A DNA stretch of 33,689 nucleotides from Candidatus Woesearchaeota archaeon. GTDB taxonomy: Archaea > Nanobdellota > Nanobdellia > Woesearchaeales > GW2011-AR4. Below the pieces are notes generated by a model. The model made no database searches. It had not been told where the DNA came from and worked only from the letters and a program-made list of their open reading frames with translations. The position numbers were made by a program, and so were the translations under genes. This document shows, piece by piece, positions 21,865 to 29,786 of the stretch. The stretch's first letter is position 1, and each line of letters begins with the position of its first letter. The stretch spans positions 1-33,689 of the forward strand of contig JACPJP010000008.1 in NCBI GenBank assembly GCA_016187495.1, given 5' to 3'.

Positions 21865-22842
21865 TCAAAAAACCTTATCGTTCCTCTTGTATTCTATCTT
21901 ATTATCTTCCAGCAACCCCACAATCCTCTTCTTTTCCTTCCCCAAGCCTTTCCAGTCCAGCAAAGCGAATTTCGGCTTTGGGATTATCTTTTCAATTACC
22001 TGTTTAATTAAGTTCAAGTCTAAATTCTCTAAGTTATATTTTGCGCAGATATGCCCGACAGCTAAATTGCTTTGTAGCATTGCCTTGTTTGCAATGTGGT
22101 TGTAATGGCTGCCTCCAATAACAAAGACGGGCTCATAGTCATTATTTCTTTCCATTAAATTTTTATTATTATAATTATCATTTATTTTATCATTTTTTAA
22201 TTTATTATTATTACTATTAATACTGCAATCTGTTTTATTGTTTTTTTGATTTAATGCGTCATTCTTCATTGTAGCAAAACCATCAAACTTTTCCAAAGCG
22301 CTCACCAGCGAGTTGGCAACAATAAACCCGCCATTATTATCTTTCCAATATTTTTCATTGCTTCCAAGCTCGACAAAGCAAACAGGCTTTTCCATATAAG
22401 GGCCGTGATGAGTGGCTTCCAAAGTAGCTTCATAAGGCTCTTTTGCGTTATTATCCAATTCAATGAACAATTTTTTTAATAATTCTGGGTTAGAGTAGCA
22501 TAAAACCCCATCTTTTCCGCCAAATTCAGCATTTCCGAAATTCCCTATTGCATGGCAAGTTAAAGATGCGCGATCTTCTTGCGCTCTGTGTTTAGAAATA
22601 AAAATAAAAACATCAGCGTCTATCTTCTTGTCCAAGTCGTCTGTAAAAATCAATTCAGAATTAATAGTATAGAGCCTTATTATTTCATTTGAATTACCAT
22701 TTTTATTGTTGATTGTTAATTGAAATATACTATTACGGTCAAATTGCTCGTCCAGTTTATTGAACTTGAAATTACTAATTAAATTCTCTTTAATATTTGT
22801 ACTTGCGATGTCTTTTGTTGATGAAATAATTGCAATATCCAT
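21865..22842 (-). CDS. dtdA: Archaeal D-aminoacyl-tRNA deacylase (DTD2) with Asn-rich insertion
   Basis: Conserved DTD2 blocks are present: MDIAIISSTKDIAS at the start, DVFIFISKHRAQEDRASLTCHAIGN, EATHHGPYMEKPVCFVELGS, FVIGGSHYNHIANKAML, and a C terminus with KPKFALLDWKGLG. The enzyme removes D-amino acids wrongly attached to tRNA, using the metal-dependent archaeal/plant fold. Between FDGFATM and YEPVFVIGG (about 192-235) there is an extra stretch of about 40 residues, mostly Asn, Lys and Asp, e.g. NSNNNKLKNDKINDNYNNKN. It is encoded by almost pure A/T sequence (about 22140-22265). The insert is at a loop between domains and should be tolerated. A similar insert occurs in elp3. Confidence 0.88.
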   Translation of the reverse strand: MDIAIISSTKDIASTNIKENLISNFKFNKLDEQFDRNSIFQLTINNKNGNSNEIIRLYTINSELIFTDDLDKKIDADVFIFISKHRAQEDRASLTCHAIGNFGNAEFGGKDGVLCYSNPELLKKLFIELDNNAKEPYEATLEATHHGPYMEKPVCFVELGSNEKYWKDNNGGFIVANSLVSALEKFDGFATMKNDALNQKNNKTDCSINSNNNKLKNDKINDNYNNKNLMERNNDYEPVFVIGGSHYNHIANKAMLQSNLAVGHICAKYNLENLDLNLIKQVIEKIIPKPKFALLDWKGLGKEKKRIVGLLEDNKIEYKRNDKVF

Positions 22843-22866
22843 TAGGATAGCGGGGATTAACTAAAC

Positions 22867-22876
22867 CTTTAAATAT
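22867..22876 (+). promoter_or_regulatory. TATA box of the DUF3467 gene
   Basis: CTTTAAATAT predicts transcription start near 22898. This leaves a 16-base leader that just contains the Shine-Dalgarno sequence GGTGAT (22904-22909), unlike the leaderless neighbours. Confidence 0.45.
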
Positions 22877-22913
22877 CTAACTTAGTTATATGGAATAAAA
22901 AAAGGTGATACTT

Positions 22914-23264
22914 ATGGAACAAAAGCAAATACCCGCTATACAGAACATAGACAATGCACCTATGATGTCGAACCAGCAGACAGTAGCTCATCAGCCAGAC
23001 AGGTTCATTCTTGATTTCAAGGGCGTTTATCCGCAATATACTCCAGACAACAAGGAAACGATAGTGATAAGCCACAAAGTTGTGTTGATGGACCCTTATT
23101 CTGCAAAGAAATTCACGACTGTGTTAAATGATAATATTGCAAGGTACGAGAAGAAGTTTGGTGAGATAAAAAAGCCCGCTTATGTAAAGAAGGCAGAGAA
23201 GGAATTAAAAAAGCTCCAAAAGCAGGCTGCAACAGGGACAGAAGCGCCTAGTTATATGGGGTAA
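22914..23264 (+). CDS. DUF3467 family protein
   Basis: The 116-aa protein's central part reads RFILDFKGVYPQYTPDNKET, then IVISHKVVLMDPYSAKKFTTVLNDNIARYEKKFGEIK. This is the strand-strand-helix pattern of DUF3467 proteins, small archaeal/bacterial proteins of unknown function. The N terminus (about 1-25) is Gln/Pro-rich, and the C terminus is a Lys-rich helix ending TGTEAPSYMG. ATG 22914 is chosen over the in-frame GTG 22905 because GGTGAT, a good complement of the 16S tail, lies four bases upstream and would be inside the longer form. Confidence 0.8.
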   Translation: MEQKQIPAIQNIDNAPMMSNQQTVAHQPDRFILDFKGVYPQYTPDNKETIVISHKVVLMDPYSAKKFTTVLNDNIARYEKKFGEIKKPAYVKKAEKELKKLQKQAATGTEAPSYMG

Positions 23265-23312
23265 ATTCTTTTGTTTTAGTGCGTGGTAAGGGCAAAGCCA
23301 CATTCCGTTATA

Positions 23313-23427
23313 ATAAGTAACTAAATAAGTGAATAAATAAGTATAAATATAAGTAATACTTTCTTATTTAAAAATATCCTAAATCCAAAACTTTAAATAT
23401 AAGTAACTAAATAAGAATAAAAATAAG
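23313..23427. promoter_or_regulatory. Iterated ATAAGTA repeats upstream of the AbrB-like cluster
   Basis: The 17-bp sequence ATAAGTAACTAAATAAG occurs exactly at 23313-23329 and 23399-23415. The core ATAAGTA occurs at least five times in this interval (near 23313, 23337, 23348, 23399 and 23421). A TATA-like CTTTAAATAT (23391-23400) overlaps one copy. The position before an AbrB-like protein gene suggests an operator array for self-control. Confidence 0.5.
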
Positions 23428-23435
23428 TATGTACT

Positions 23436-23624
23436 ATGCCAACAGAATTCAAAAGGAAGCTGTACAAAAGGGGCTCTAGTTTTGAAACAACTATTCCTAT
23501 GCCCCTGCTTTTTGCCCTCGATTTAACTAAAAAATATAATGTAGTTTTCTTGTATGATGCTGATGCCAACAAATGGTTTATTAAATTTGAAGAATTGAAA
23601 AAAGGTGGTATAAATGATGTATAG
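23436..23624 (+). CDS. AbrB/SpoVT-like swapped-hairpin protein, 62 aa
   Basis: The protein FKRKLYKRGSSFETTIPMPL followed by LFALDLTKKYNVVFLYDADANKWFIKFEEL has the AbrB layout: a strand, a SxxxTIP turn, a short helix, then two strands. Such proteins dimerise and bind DNA as antitoxins or global regulators. The repeats directly upstream are candidate sites. The gene overlaps the next ORF by 11 bases, indicating translational coupling. It heads a run of four small genes. Confidence 0.75.
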   Translation: MPTEFKRKLYKRGSSFETTIPMPLLFALDLTKKYNVVFLYDADANKWFIKFEELKKGGINDV

Positions 23625-23940
23625 GATTAACGAGTTTCTTAACTCTTTGGAGCATTACGAGCTGGTTAAATTAAAGCAGGAGTTGGAGAAGGGAAGCCTT
23701 GACATAACTAAAGTAATACACGAGAAAATAAAAGAGCATGAAAGAACGCATGGAAAGGTATGCGCAACCTGCTCCAATACCATGGATCCTTTCAGCACAA
23801 GCAACTACACCATTGTGTTTGGCCCTGACGATTTCAGGAAAAAAGCGTCTTTTTGCGGTTTAGATTGCTTAGAGTATTTCTTAATAAAGCTAAATCAAAT
23901 AAAAAATGAGGGTAAAAATGCAACAAAAAAAATTGAATAG
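23614..23940 (+). CDS. Small zinc-binding protein (treble-clef-like), 108 aa
   Basis: An N-terminal helical part (YRINEFLNSLEHYELVKLKQEL, then DITKVIHEKIKEHERTHG) leads into CATCSNTMDP at about 50-59 and FCGLDCLEYF at about 80-89. Together these give two Cys pairs (CxxC and CxxxC) that probably hold one Zn. It could be a nucleic-acid or protein-binding adaptor; no family with known function is recognised. ATG 23614 (or 23617) is supported by GGTGGT five bases upstream. It overlaps the AbrB-like gene by 11 bases and the next miniprotein by 23 bases. Confidence 0.7.
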   Translation: MMYRINEFLNSLEHYELVKLKQELEKGSLDITKVIHEKIKEHERTHGKVCATCSNTMDPFSTSNYTIVFGPDDFRKKASFCGLDCLEYFLIKLNQIKNEGKNATKKIE

Positions 23941-24052
23941 TTTCATAGAAAAACAGATTGAGAAGTTCAAAGACGCAAAATTCATAGAGGCACTGGCATT
24001 CGAGCAAATTAAGAGAATCTCTCTTGAGGAAGATGATTATTTTCCAAACTGA
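23918..24052 (+). CDS. 44-aa miniprotein in the AbrB/zinc cluster
   Basis: The ORF gives MQQKKLNSFIEKQIEKFKD, then AKFIEALAFEQIKRISLEED and DYFPN. It is predicted to be almost all helix, amphipathic, with an acidic end. GAGGGT lies about 4 bases before ATG 23918. It overlaps the zinc-protein gene by 23 bases in another frame and is followed 32 bases later by another small ORF. No family is recognised. The reality of the gene rests on the ribosome site and the compact arrangement. Confidence 0.55.
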   Translation: MQQKKLNSFIEKQIEKFKDAKFIEALAFEQIKRISLEEDDYFPN

Positions 24053-24084
24053 AAAACAAAAGTTGGTGAAAAGGCGGTGGTAAA

Positions 24085-24189
24085 ATGCGAATAAATGAAT
24101 TATGCGAGTTAATGGGCAAAACGAGGGAAGAGATGGAACAACTGCTTAAAAATGAGGAAGTTATTGAGCTGAAGCTAACCGAAAAATAA
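24085..24189 (+). CDS. 34-aa miniprotein in the AbrB/zinc cluster
   Basis: The peptide MRINELCELMGKTREEMEQL, then LKNEEVIELKLTEK, looks like the first helices of a helix-turn-helix (ELCELMGKTREEMEQLL) plus one strand. GGTGGT lies three bases before ATG 24085, the same ribosome-site type as the zinc-protein gene. It is the last of the four-gene run. A tiny HTH or an antitoxin-like helper is possible; no family is known to me. Confidence 0.55.
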   Translation: MRINELCELMGKTREEMEQLLKNEEVIELKLTEK

Positions 24190-24235
24190 TATGCTTTTTT
24201 GAAATTGGTATTTGGGATAAAGTATAGTGTATAAA

Positions 24236-26908
24236 ATGCACCACAAAAAACTGGAAGATGTATTTAAGGAATTAGAAACTGACGAAAACGGCCTTACAGA
24301 AAAAGAAGCAGAAGCAAGGCTGAAAAAATACGGATTGAATGAGATACAGCAATTAAAAAAAATAAGCCCAATTAAGATTTTTATAAACCAATTTAACAAT
24401 ATTGTCATTTATATTCTTATTTTTGCCTTAGCCGTTTCAATTTTCCTTAATGAGACCATAGACGCAATAGTCATCGGGGTAATTGTGATAGTAAATGCCA
24501 TTATTGGTTTTATACAAGAATACCGTGCAGAAAAGGCTATAGAAGCATTAAAAAAATTAGCGGGCTTAAGAGCTACAGTAAGGAGGGAAGGAAAGGAAAA
24601 GGAAATTGACGCCAAATTATTGGTCCCTGGGGATATTGTAAAGCTCGAAACAGGAGATAAAATACCTGCTGATTGCAGGCTTATCGATGTTACAGAACTG
24701 CAGACGCAAGAGGCCACTCTAACAGGAGAATCAACCCCTATAAAGAAGGAAATCTCTGTTCTTGCTGAGAAGACACCTTTGGCAGACCGCTTAAATATGA
24801 CTTTTTCTGGAACTATCATAACAAACGGAAAAGCACATGCAGTTATAACAGCAACGGGTATGCAGACAGAAATAGGAAAGATCGCTACACTTATAGAGGA
24901 AATCAAGCCTGATCTAACACCTCTGCAGAAAAAGCTGAACACCTTGGGAAAGAAACTAGGCATAGTTGTCATAATAATCAGCATAATTGTTTTCCTTACC
25001 CAGCTCTTCAAAAATCCTGCAGTATTGGGCTATTTGACTTCATTCCAATTTTTAGAATTTCTTAAAGGCTCCAGGGAAATTTTTCTTACAGCAATTGCGC
25101 TGGCAGTTGCAGCGATACCAGAAGGGCTTCCAGTTGTTGTAACAGTCGGTTTAGCCATTGGCATTAAAAGAATGGTCAAAAGAAATGCGTTAAACAGGCG
25201 ATTGCCATCCGTAGAAACTTTAGGCTCAACCACGGTAATATGCACGGACAAGACAGGAACGTTGACCAAAAATGAGATGACTGTAACAAAAATTTATGCC
25301 AATGGGAAAATAATAGACGTTACAGGCTCTGGCTATGATACAGAAGGGGAATTTTTATCCAATAATAAGAAAGTAAATCTTGACGAATTAAAATTATTGC
25401 TGAAAATCGGGGCTTTGAACAATGATGCCTCATTTGACAAGGAGAATGTTATTGGCGATCCAACTGAAGCTGCTTTATTGGTGAGCGCTGCAAAATCAGG
25501 AGTAGATTATGGGCAGCTAAGAAAAAAACATGCAAGAAAGCATGAAATACCTTTCACTTCTGAGAGAAAAATAATGACTACTATTCATGATATGGATGGA
25601 GATGTTGCTTATGTTAAGGGCGCGCCAGAAGTTGTTCTTAAATTATGCAATTCAATTTATGTAAATGGGGCGGTAAGGGAATTGAAAGAAAATGAGAAGA
25701 AAAACATTCTGCAGACAAATGCCGATTTCGCAGGTAATGCATTAAGGGTTCTGGGATTTGCATTTAAGGCAGTCACAGACGAATCAAGGGCAGAGAAGAA
25801 CCTTACCTTTGTCGGCCTGCAAGCCATGATTGATCCTCCGAGAGAGGAAGTCAAAGAGGCAATTGAGAAATGCAAAAAAGCAGGAATAAAAATTGTGGTT
25901 ATAACTGGAGACCATGAAGAAACAGCAAAGGCAATTGCAAAGGAGATAGGCATAGAGGGAATATCAATTACCGGCTCTCATCTTGAAAAAATGAGCCAGG
26001 AAGAGCTTGACAAAGAAGTTGAGGATATTGTTCTCTATGCAAGAGTCAATCCAGAGCATAAGATCAAAATTGTCAATGCCCTGAAGAAAAAAGGCCATGT
26101 TGTTGCTATGACTGGAGACGGAGTAAACGATGCTCCTGCACTTAAAAAAGCAGACATAGGCATAGCAATGGGCATTACTGGCACTGATGTTGCAAAAGAG
26201 GCTTCTGATACGATACTGCTCGACGACAATTTTGCTTCCATTGTAAACGCTGTGGAAGAAGGAAGAGGTGTGTATGGCAACATCAGGAAATATTTTTCCT
26301 ATTTAATATCTGGAAACATTGGCGAAGTTTTTATAATATTCCTTAGCATAATGTTTGGATGGCCTGCTGCCCTAACCGCTACACAGATATTATTAATCAA
26401 TTTGGTGACAGACGGCCTTCCGGCAGTGGCATTAAGCTCTGATCCTTATGAGCCGAATGCAATGTCAAGGAAGCCCCGTAATCAAAAAGATCCAATATAC
26501 AAGGACTTGCAGCCATTCATAATATATTACCCATCTGCATTGATAATAGCTGCATTGTCCGTTTTTTACTATTTTAACTTTATTAAAGGGAATTTGATTC
26601 AGGCCCAGACAGCTACTTTCCTTACGGTAGCAATGTTCGAGCTCTACCAAGCTTTTGCCTGCCGCTCTACAATTTATCCTGCAATAAAAGTTGGGCTTTT
26701 TAAAAATAAATGGCTGATTTTAGCCGTATTAAGCTCATTTGCATTAATAATTACTTCAATATTTATCCCCTCATTCGGCTCTTATCTTGATATGGTGCCC
26801 ATAACATTCATGGAATTTATTGCAATAGTTGCCTTGTCCAGCATCGGAGCGGTAATAATAGAGATTTCAAAACACTTAAAATCCAGAAACGAGCAGCTTG
26901 AGTACTAA
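24236..26908 (+). CDS. P-type Ca2+-transporting ATPase (SERCA/PMR1-like)
   Basis: The protein is about 890 aa. It has an N-terminal cation-ATPase domain (GLTEKEAEARLKKYGLNEI), then TLTGES in the actuator. CTDKTGTLTKNEM carries the phosphorylated Asp, and KGAPE is in the nucleotide domain. TGDGVNDAPALKKADIGIAMG is the hinge. Ca2+-site residues of the SERCA type are present: PEGLP in the fourth membrane helix, SGNIGE in the fifth, NLVTDGLPA in the sixth, and a Glu in FELYQAF in the eighth. Transport of Ca2+ (or Mn2+) out of the cytoplasm at the expense of ATP is expected. ATG 24236 is preferred to GTG 24227, which precedes it by three codons. Confidence 0.94.
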   Translation: MHHKKLEDVFKELETDENGLTEKEAEARLKKYGLNEIQQLKKISPIKIFINQFNNIVIYILIFALAVSIFLNETIDAIVIGVIVIVNAIIGFIQEYRAEKAIEALKKLAGLRATVRREGKEKEIDAKLLVPGDIVKLETGDKIPADCRLIDVTELQTQEATLTGESTPIKKEISVLAEKTPLADRLNMTFSGTIITNGKAHAVITATGMQTEIGKIATLIEEIKPDLTPLQKKLNTLGKKLGIVVIIISIIVFLTQLFKNPAVLGYLTSFQFLEFLKGSREIFLTAIALAVAAIPEGLPVVVTVGLAIGIKRMVKRNALNRRLPSVETLGSTTVICTDKTGTLTKNEMTVTKIYANGKIIDVTGSGYDTEGEFLSNNKKVNLDELKLLLKIGALNNDASFDKENVIGDPTEAALLVSAAKSGVDYGQLRKKHARKHEIPFTSERKIMTTIHDMDGDVAYVKGAPEVVLKLCNSIYVNGAVRELKENEKKNILQTNADFAGNALRVLGFAFKAVTDESRAEKNLTFVGLQAMIDPPREEVKEAIEKCKKAGIKIVVITGDHEETAKAIAKEIGIEGISITGSHLEKMSQEELDKEVEDIVLYARVNPEHKIKIVNALKKKGHVVAMTGDGVNDAPALKKADIGIAMGITGTDVAKEASDTILLDDNFASIVNAVEEGRGVYGNIRKYFSYLISGNIGEVFIIFLSIMFGWPAALTATQILLINLVTDGLPAVALSSDPYEPNAMSRKPRNQKDPIYKDLQPFIIYYPSALIIAALSVFYYFNFIKGNLIQAQTATFLTVAMFELYQAFACRSTIYPAIKVGLFKNKWLILAVLSSFALIITSIFIPSFGSYLDMVPITFMEFIAIVALSSIGAVIIEISKHLKSRNEQLEY

Positions 26909-27000
26909 TTTATTCATGGAGTGTCTAAAATAGCTTCTCGGATTAATTGCATGGAAATTAGGATGACATTTTCATTGTTTGATTGTCCATTAACTAATCG

Positions 27001-27286
27001 TCCATTAAAATTAATCTTACGATGCTCACAACTATTCGTGCTTTCATTTGTCTATTTAATCATATTTCCTTATTCAATGAAAAAACTTTGTTTTTTCTGG
27101 GTTTTCTATCGCAAACCATTAAAAAATTAAAATTAACAATGTGGAAATTTTTCTTAATGTCTTATTTATTGAAAAATTTCCAGATATGTTGATTGTGCAC
27201 AACCAACATTAGATTGTTTTTTGCATTATTGTGTCCAGTCAGCAAAAACCCCTATTATTTTTTCTTTTTATTGAATAAATATTATC
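27001..27286 (-). repeat. Noncoding element, copy B (minus strand, homologous to 16136-16404)
   Basis: Reading the minus strand, the same four blocks appear in order: GATAATATTTATTCAATAAA through TTTTTGCT (27286-27241), AATGTTGGTTGTGCACAA (27210-27193), TTTTTTCATTGAA (about 27085-27073) and ACAAATGA...AATAGTTGTG...ATTTTAAT (about 27052-27005). At the place where copy A has its long hairpin, copy B has GGAAATTTTTC/GAAAAATTTCC (27181-27171 with 27153-27143). The stem sequence differs but pairing is kept. The palindrome TTGTGCACAA is identical in both. There is no ORF. Confidence 0.7.
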
Positions 27287-27439
27287 TTTGGGAAAGATAG
27301 ATTTTTTATTGCTTTTTTATTATTAAAGTGTTTTGTGTGCTTTACTGGACTTTGTTTCGTAAATGTAAAAAGTGATAAAATACTTCATGCCATGTTGGAC
27401 TTGATGTGAACTTTCATTTTTTCGACATGCCCGTTCATT

Positions 27440-27459
27440 AAGATTTATAAACAAATCTT
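27440..27459 (+). promoter_or_regulatory. elp3 promoter with inverted repeat around the TATA box
   Basis: AAGATTT (27440-27446) and AAATCTT (27453-27459) are exact complements on either side of the TATA core TTTATAAA. The TATA centre is about 26 bases before ATG 27474, giving a leaderless mRNA. The symmetry could be an operator. Confidence 0.5.
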
Positions 27460-27473
27460 CATTCTGGCTTGCT

Positions 27474-29582
27474 ATGGAATTAAAGCAAATCTGCCGCGAG
27501 ATTTTAGAAGAAGCTAAGAAAAATAATGTCCAGGACTTAAGAAAATTCAACCATATAAAGCTGCAAGTTCTTAGCAGATTAAACTATAGCAAGATACCAA
27601 AAAATGCCACAATTGCTTCTTTGGCTTCAGATGAAGATAGGAAGCAGTTTAAAAAAATACTGTCAATGAAGCCTGTAAGGACAATTTCCGGCGTTGCTCC
27701 GATAGCTTTAATGGCAGACCCTTACCCATGCCCTCATACAATCAAAGGCATAGGGCCATGCACCTACTGCCCCGGAGGCCCAGGAAGCGTTTTTGGCGAT
27801 GTCCCTCAAAGCTATACTGGGAAAGAGCCAAGCACGAGAAGAGCTATAAGAAACCTTTATGACCCATATCTTGGAGTCTTCAACAGGCTGGAGCATTATG
27901 TTGCAATGAATTCTGTGCCAGAGAAATGCGAGGTTATATTGCAAGGCGGTACATTTCCTTTTTACCCTAAACACTATCAGGATTACTTTGTTAAATACCT
28001 GCTCAAGGCAATGAATGATTTTTCCATGTTGTTTTACAATGAAAACGGAATGGATCTAGGCAAATTTAACAAATTTTTTGAGCTGCCTGCAGATATAGAC
28101 AATGAACAAAGAACTAGGAGTATTCAAGGAAAATTACTTTTTATCAAGAATTTGGATTTGAATGATGAAAAAATATTATGGTCCATAAACCATTTGTTTT
28201 TTAATAATAAAAATAATAATGGCCTAAAAAATGAATTAATTGCACAATGGGGAAACTTCAATGAAAAAAATTACAATGAAACAAAAAACAGCAATGAAAA
28301 TAATGATTACAATAATTTAGTTACAATAAAAAGTTATTCCAATAATAAAATTAATACGATATTTAATAATAGTCTAATTAATAATAATTTAAGTAATAAT
28401 AAAAAAATAACTAATAATTTTAAAAATGATAAATTAAAAAGTAATAATTCTAATGAAAACAATTCAAATCCAAATATTGCAGCTATGAAACGAGTTTTGG
28501 CAAAAGTCAATGAACGGAATGACCGTAATAGTTCTCTAGAGCAAATACAAAAAGAAAACGAGACTGCTAAAATAAGGTGCATTGGACTTACGATAGAGAC
28601 AAAAAGCGATTATGGTAAATTAGCGCATGGCAATCAGATGTTAAGGCTTGGATGCACGAGAATAGAGCTAGGCATTCAGAGTGTTTATGATGGGGTTTTG
28701 GAAAAAACCAACAGGGGTAATACGGTTCAAGATAACATAGACTCGATAAGAATTCTTAAGGATTTGGGCTTTAAAATAAATGCGCACTATATGCCTGGAC
28801 TTCCATTTACAACGAAAGAGATGGACAAAAAAGGATTAAGGGAATTATTTGCAAACCCAGATTACAGGCCGGATATGCTGAAGATATACCCATGTATGGT
28901 AATGCCAGGAACAAAGCTTTATGATGACTGGAAGGCTGGGAAATTTAGCCCCATGACAACAAAGGAGGCTGCCGAGTTAATCGCGGAAATGTTTTCTTAT
29001 GTCCCGGAATGGTGCAGGATTATGCGTGTTCAAAGAGATATCCCAACTTATGCGACAGCCTCTGGCGTTGACAGGACCAATTTAAGGCAGTATGTTGAAA
29101 AATTATGCAATGAAAAGGGAATAAAGCCAAGAGATATAAGGGCAAGAGAAGCAGGGTTCAATAAATTAAGGAGCGACAATATAAATTTAAAAAATTTAAG
29201 AATTAAAGTAATTGAATATGAAGCATCGCATGGAAAAGAATTTTTCATAGCAGCTGAAGATGGAAAGAATGATGTTTTATTTGGATATTGTAGGCTAAGA
29301 TTTCCATCACAATCACTAAGAGAAGAAATAACGAAAGACTCTGCCTTAATTCGCGAGCTGCATGTCTATTCATTAGCTGTTTCAATAGGAAAAAAATCAG
29401 AGGAAAGCTTCCAGCACCGCGGCATTGGTAAAAAATTGATGAAAAATGCAGAGGAAATTGTAAAAAGCAGCGGAAAAAATAAAGTAGTGGTTATATCAGG
29501 CATTGGGGCAAGGGAATATTTTGCTAAATTAGGCTACAAACATGATGGGCCTTATATGTCTAAGATGTTGAATTTAGTATAA
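27474..29582 (+). CDS. elp3: Elp3 family tRNA U34 carboxymethyltransferase (radical SAM plus acetyltransferase) with large Asn-rich insertion
   Basis: The radical-SAM cluster motif C-x9-C-x2-C (CPHTIKGIGPCTYCPGG, about 84-100) and RCIGLTIETKSDY, GCTRIELGIQSVYD and INAHYMPGLP mark the catalytic core. The GNAT domain at the C terminus includes LRELHVYSLAV, FQHRGIGKKLMKNAEE and GAREYFAKLGYKHDGPYMSK. The enzyme builds the cm5 group on wobble uridine using SAM and acetyl-CoA. Archaeal Elp3 is usually about 520-560 aa; here it is 702. The excess lies at about 205-360, between KYLLKAMNDFS and the ENETAKIRC block, and is dominated by Asn, Lys, Ser and Ile. The insert is in frame. The gene ends 9 bases inside the convergent 70-aa ORF. 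Confidence 0.93.
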   Translation: MELKQICREILEEAKKNNVQDLRKFNHIKLQVLSRLNYSKIPKNATIASLASDEDRKQFKKILSMKPVRTISGVAPIALMADPYPCPHTIKGIGPCTYCPGGPGSVFGDVPQSYTGKEPSTRRAIRNLYDPYLGVFNRLEHYVAMNSVPEKCEVILQGGTFPFYPKHYQDYFVKYLLKAMNDFSMLFYNENGMDLGKFNKFFELPADIDNEQRTRSIQGKLLFIKNLDLNDEKILWSINHLFFNNKNNNGLKNELIAQWGNFNEKNYNETKNSNENNDYNNLVTIKSYSNNKINTIFNNSLINNNLSNNKKITNNFKNDKLKSNNSNENNSNPNIAAMKRVLAKVNERNDRNSSLEQIQKENETAKIRCIGLTIETKSDYGKLAHGNQMLRLGCTRIELGIQSVYDGVLEKTNRGNTVQDNIDSIRILKDLGFKINAHYMPGLPFTTKEMDKKGLRELFANPDYRPDMLKIYPCMVMPGTKLYDDWKAGKFSPMTTKEAAELIAEMFSYVPEWCRIMRVQRDIPTYATASGVDRTNLRQYVEKLCNEKGIKPRDIRAREAGFNKLRSDNINLKNLRIKVIEYEASHGKEFFIAAEDGKNDVLFGYCRLRFPSQSLREEITKDSALIRELHVYSLAVSIGKKSEESFQHRGIGKKLMKNAEEIVKSSGKNKVVVISGIGAREYFAKLGYKHDGPYMSKMLNLV

Positions 29583-29786
29583 TTCTCCCTTTATCTTCAA
29601 ATATTCCTTGGGGGTTAATTTAGAATTCTTCGCATTTTTCATAATCGAATTAATTAAGATATTCTGCTGCCTGCTCCATTCCTTGTCTGAGTGGGTTTTA
29701 ACATATTCTGCCCAGTACTCTACAAACCACATTCTGTCTTCGTTGTTTAGCTTTCTGATTTCTTCCGAGCTAAATTTTTTTTTCAT
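29574..29786 (-). CDS. 70-aa partner of the nucleotidyltransferase (putative antitoxin/toxin partner)
   Basis: This is a short helical, charged protein: SSEEIRKLNNEDRMWFVEYW, then AEYVKTHSDKEWSRQQNILI and NSIMKNAKNSKLTPKEYLKI. It is coupled to the nucleotidyltransferase gene upstream by an ATGA overlap (29783-29786), the usual sign of a two-component module. No domain name is known to me. The tail KLTPKEYLKIKG resembles C-terminal parts of small unknown proteins found beside nucleotidyltransferases. It overlaps the elp3 stop by 9 bases on the opposite strand. Confidence 0.68.
   Translation of the reverse strand: MKKKFSSEEIRKLNNEDRMWFVEYWAEYVKTHSDKEWSRQQNILINSIMKNAKNSKLTPKEYLKIKGELY

Larger units (their letters stand above)
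26909..27473. other. Long intergenic region holding copy B of the noncoding element
   Basis: Of 565 bases, 27001-27286 is the element described separately. The flanks 26909-27000 and 27287-27430 are AT-rich, with no supported ORF. A 69-codon frame at 26921-27130 lacks a ribosome site and runs through the element. The elp3 promoter lies at the right end. Confidence 0.6.

Noticed and set aside
23313-23427. CRISPR array
   Set aside because: The ATAAGTA repeats are short, irregularly spaced and lack unique spacers of even length; they look like operator copies.
26921-27130. 69-codon open frame after the Ca2+-ATPase
   Set aside because: No ribosome site or TATA at the right distance, unusual composition (phrases such as LFDCPLTNRPLKLILRCS), and it runs through the conserved noncoding element B.
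22138-28555. Inteins in DTD2 and Elp3
   Set aside because: The inserts lack the Cys/Ser splice junctions and the block motifs of inteins and are low-complexity Asn-rich sequence.
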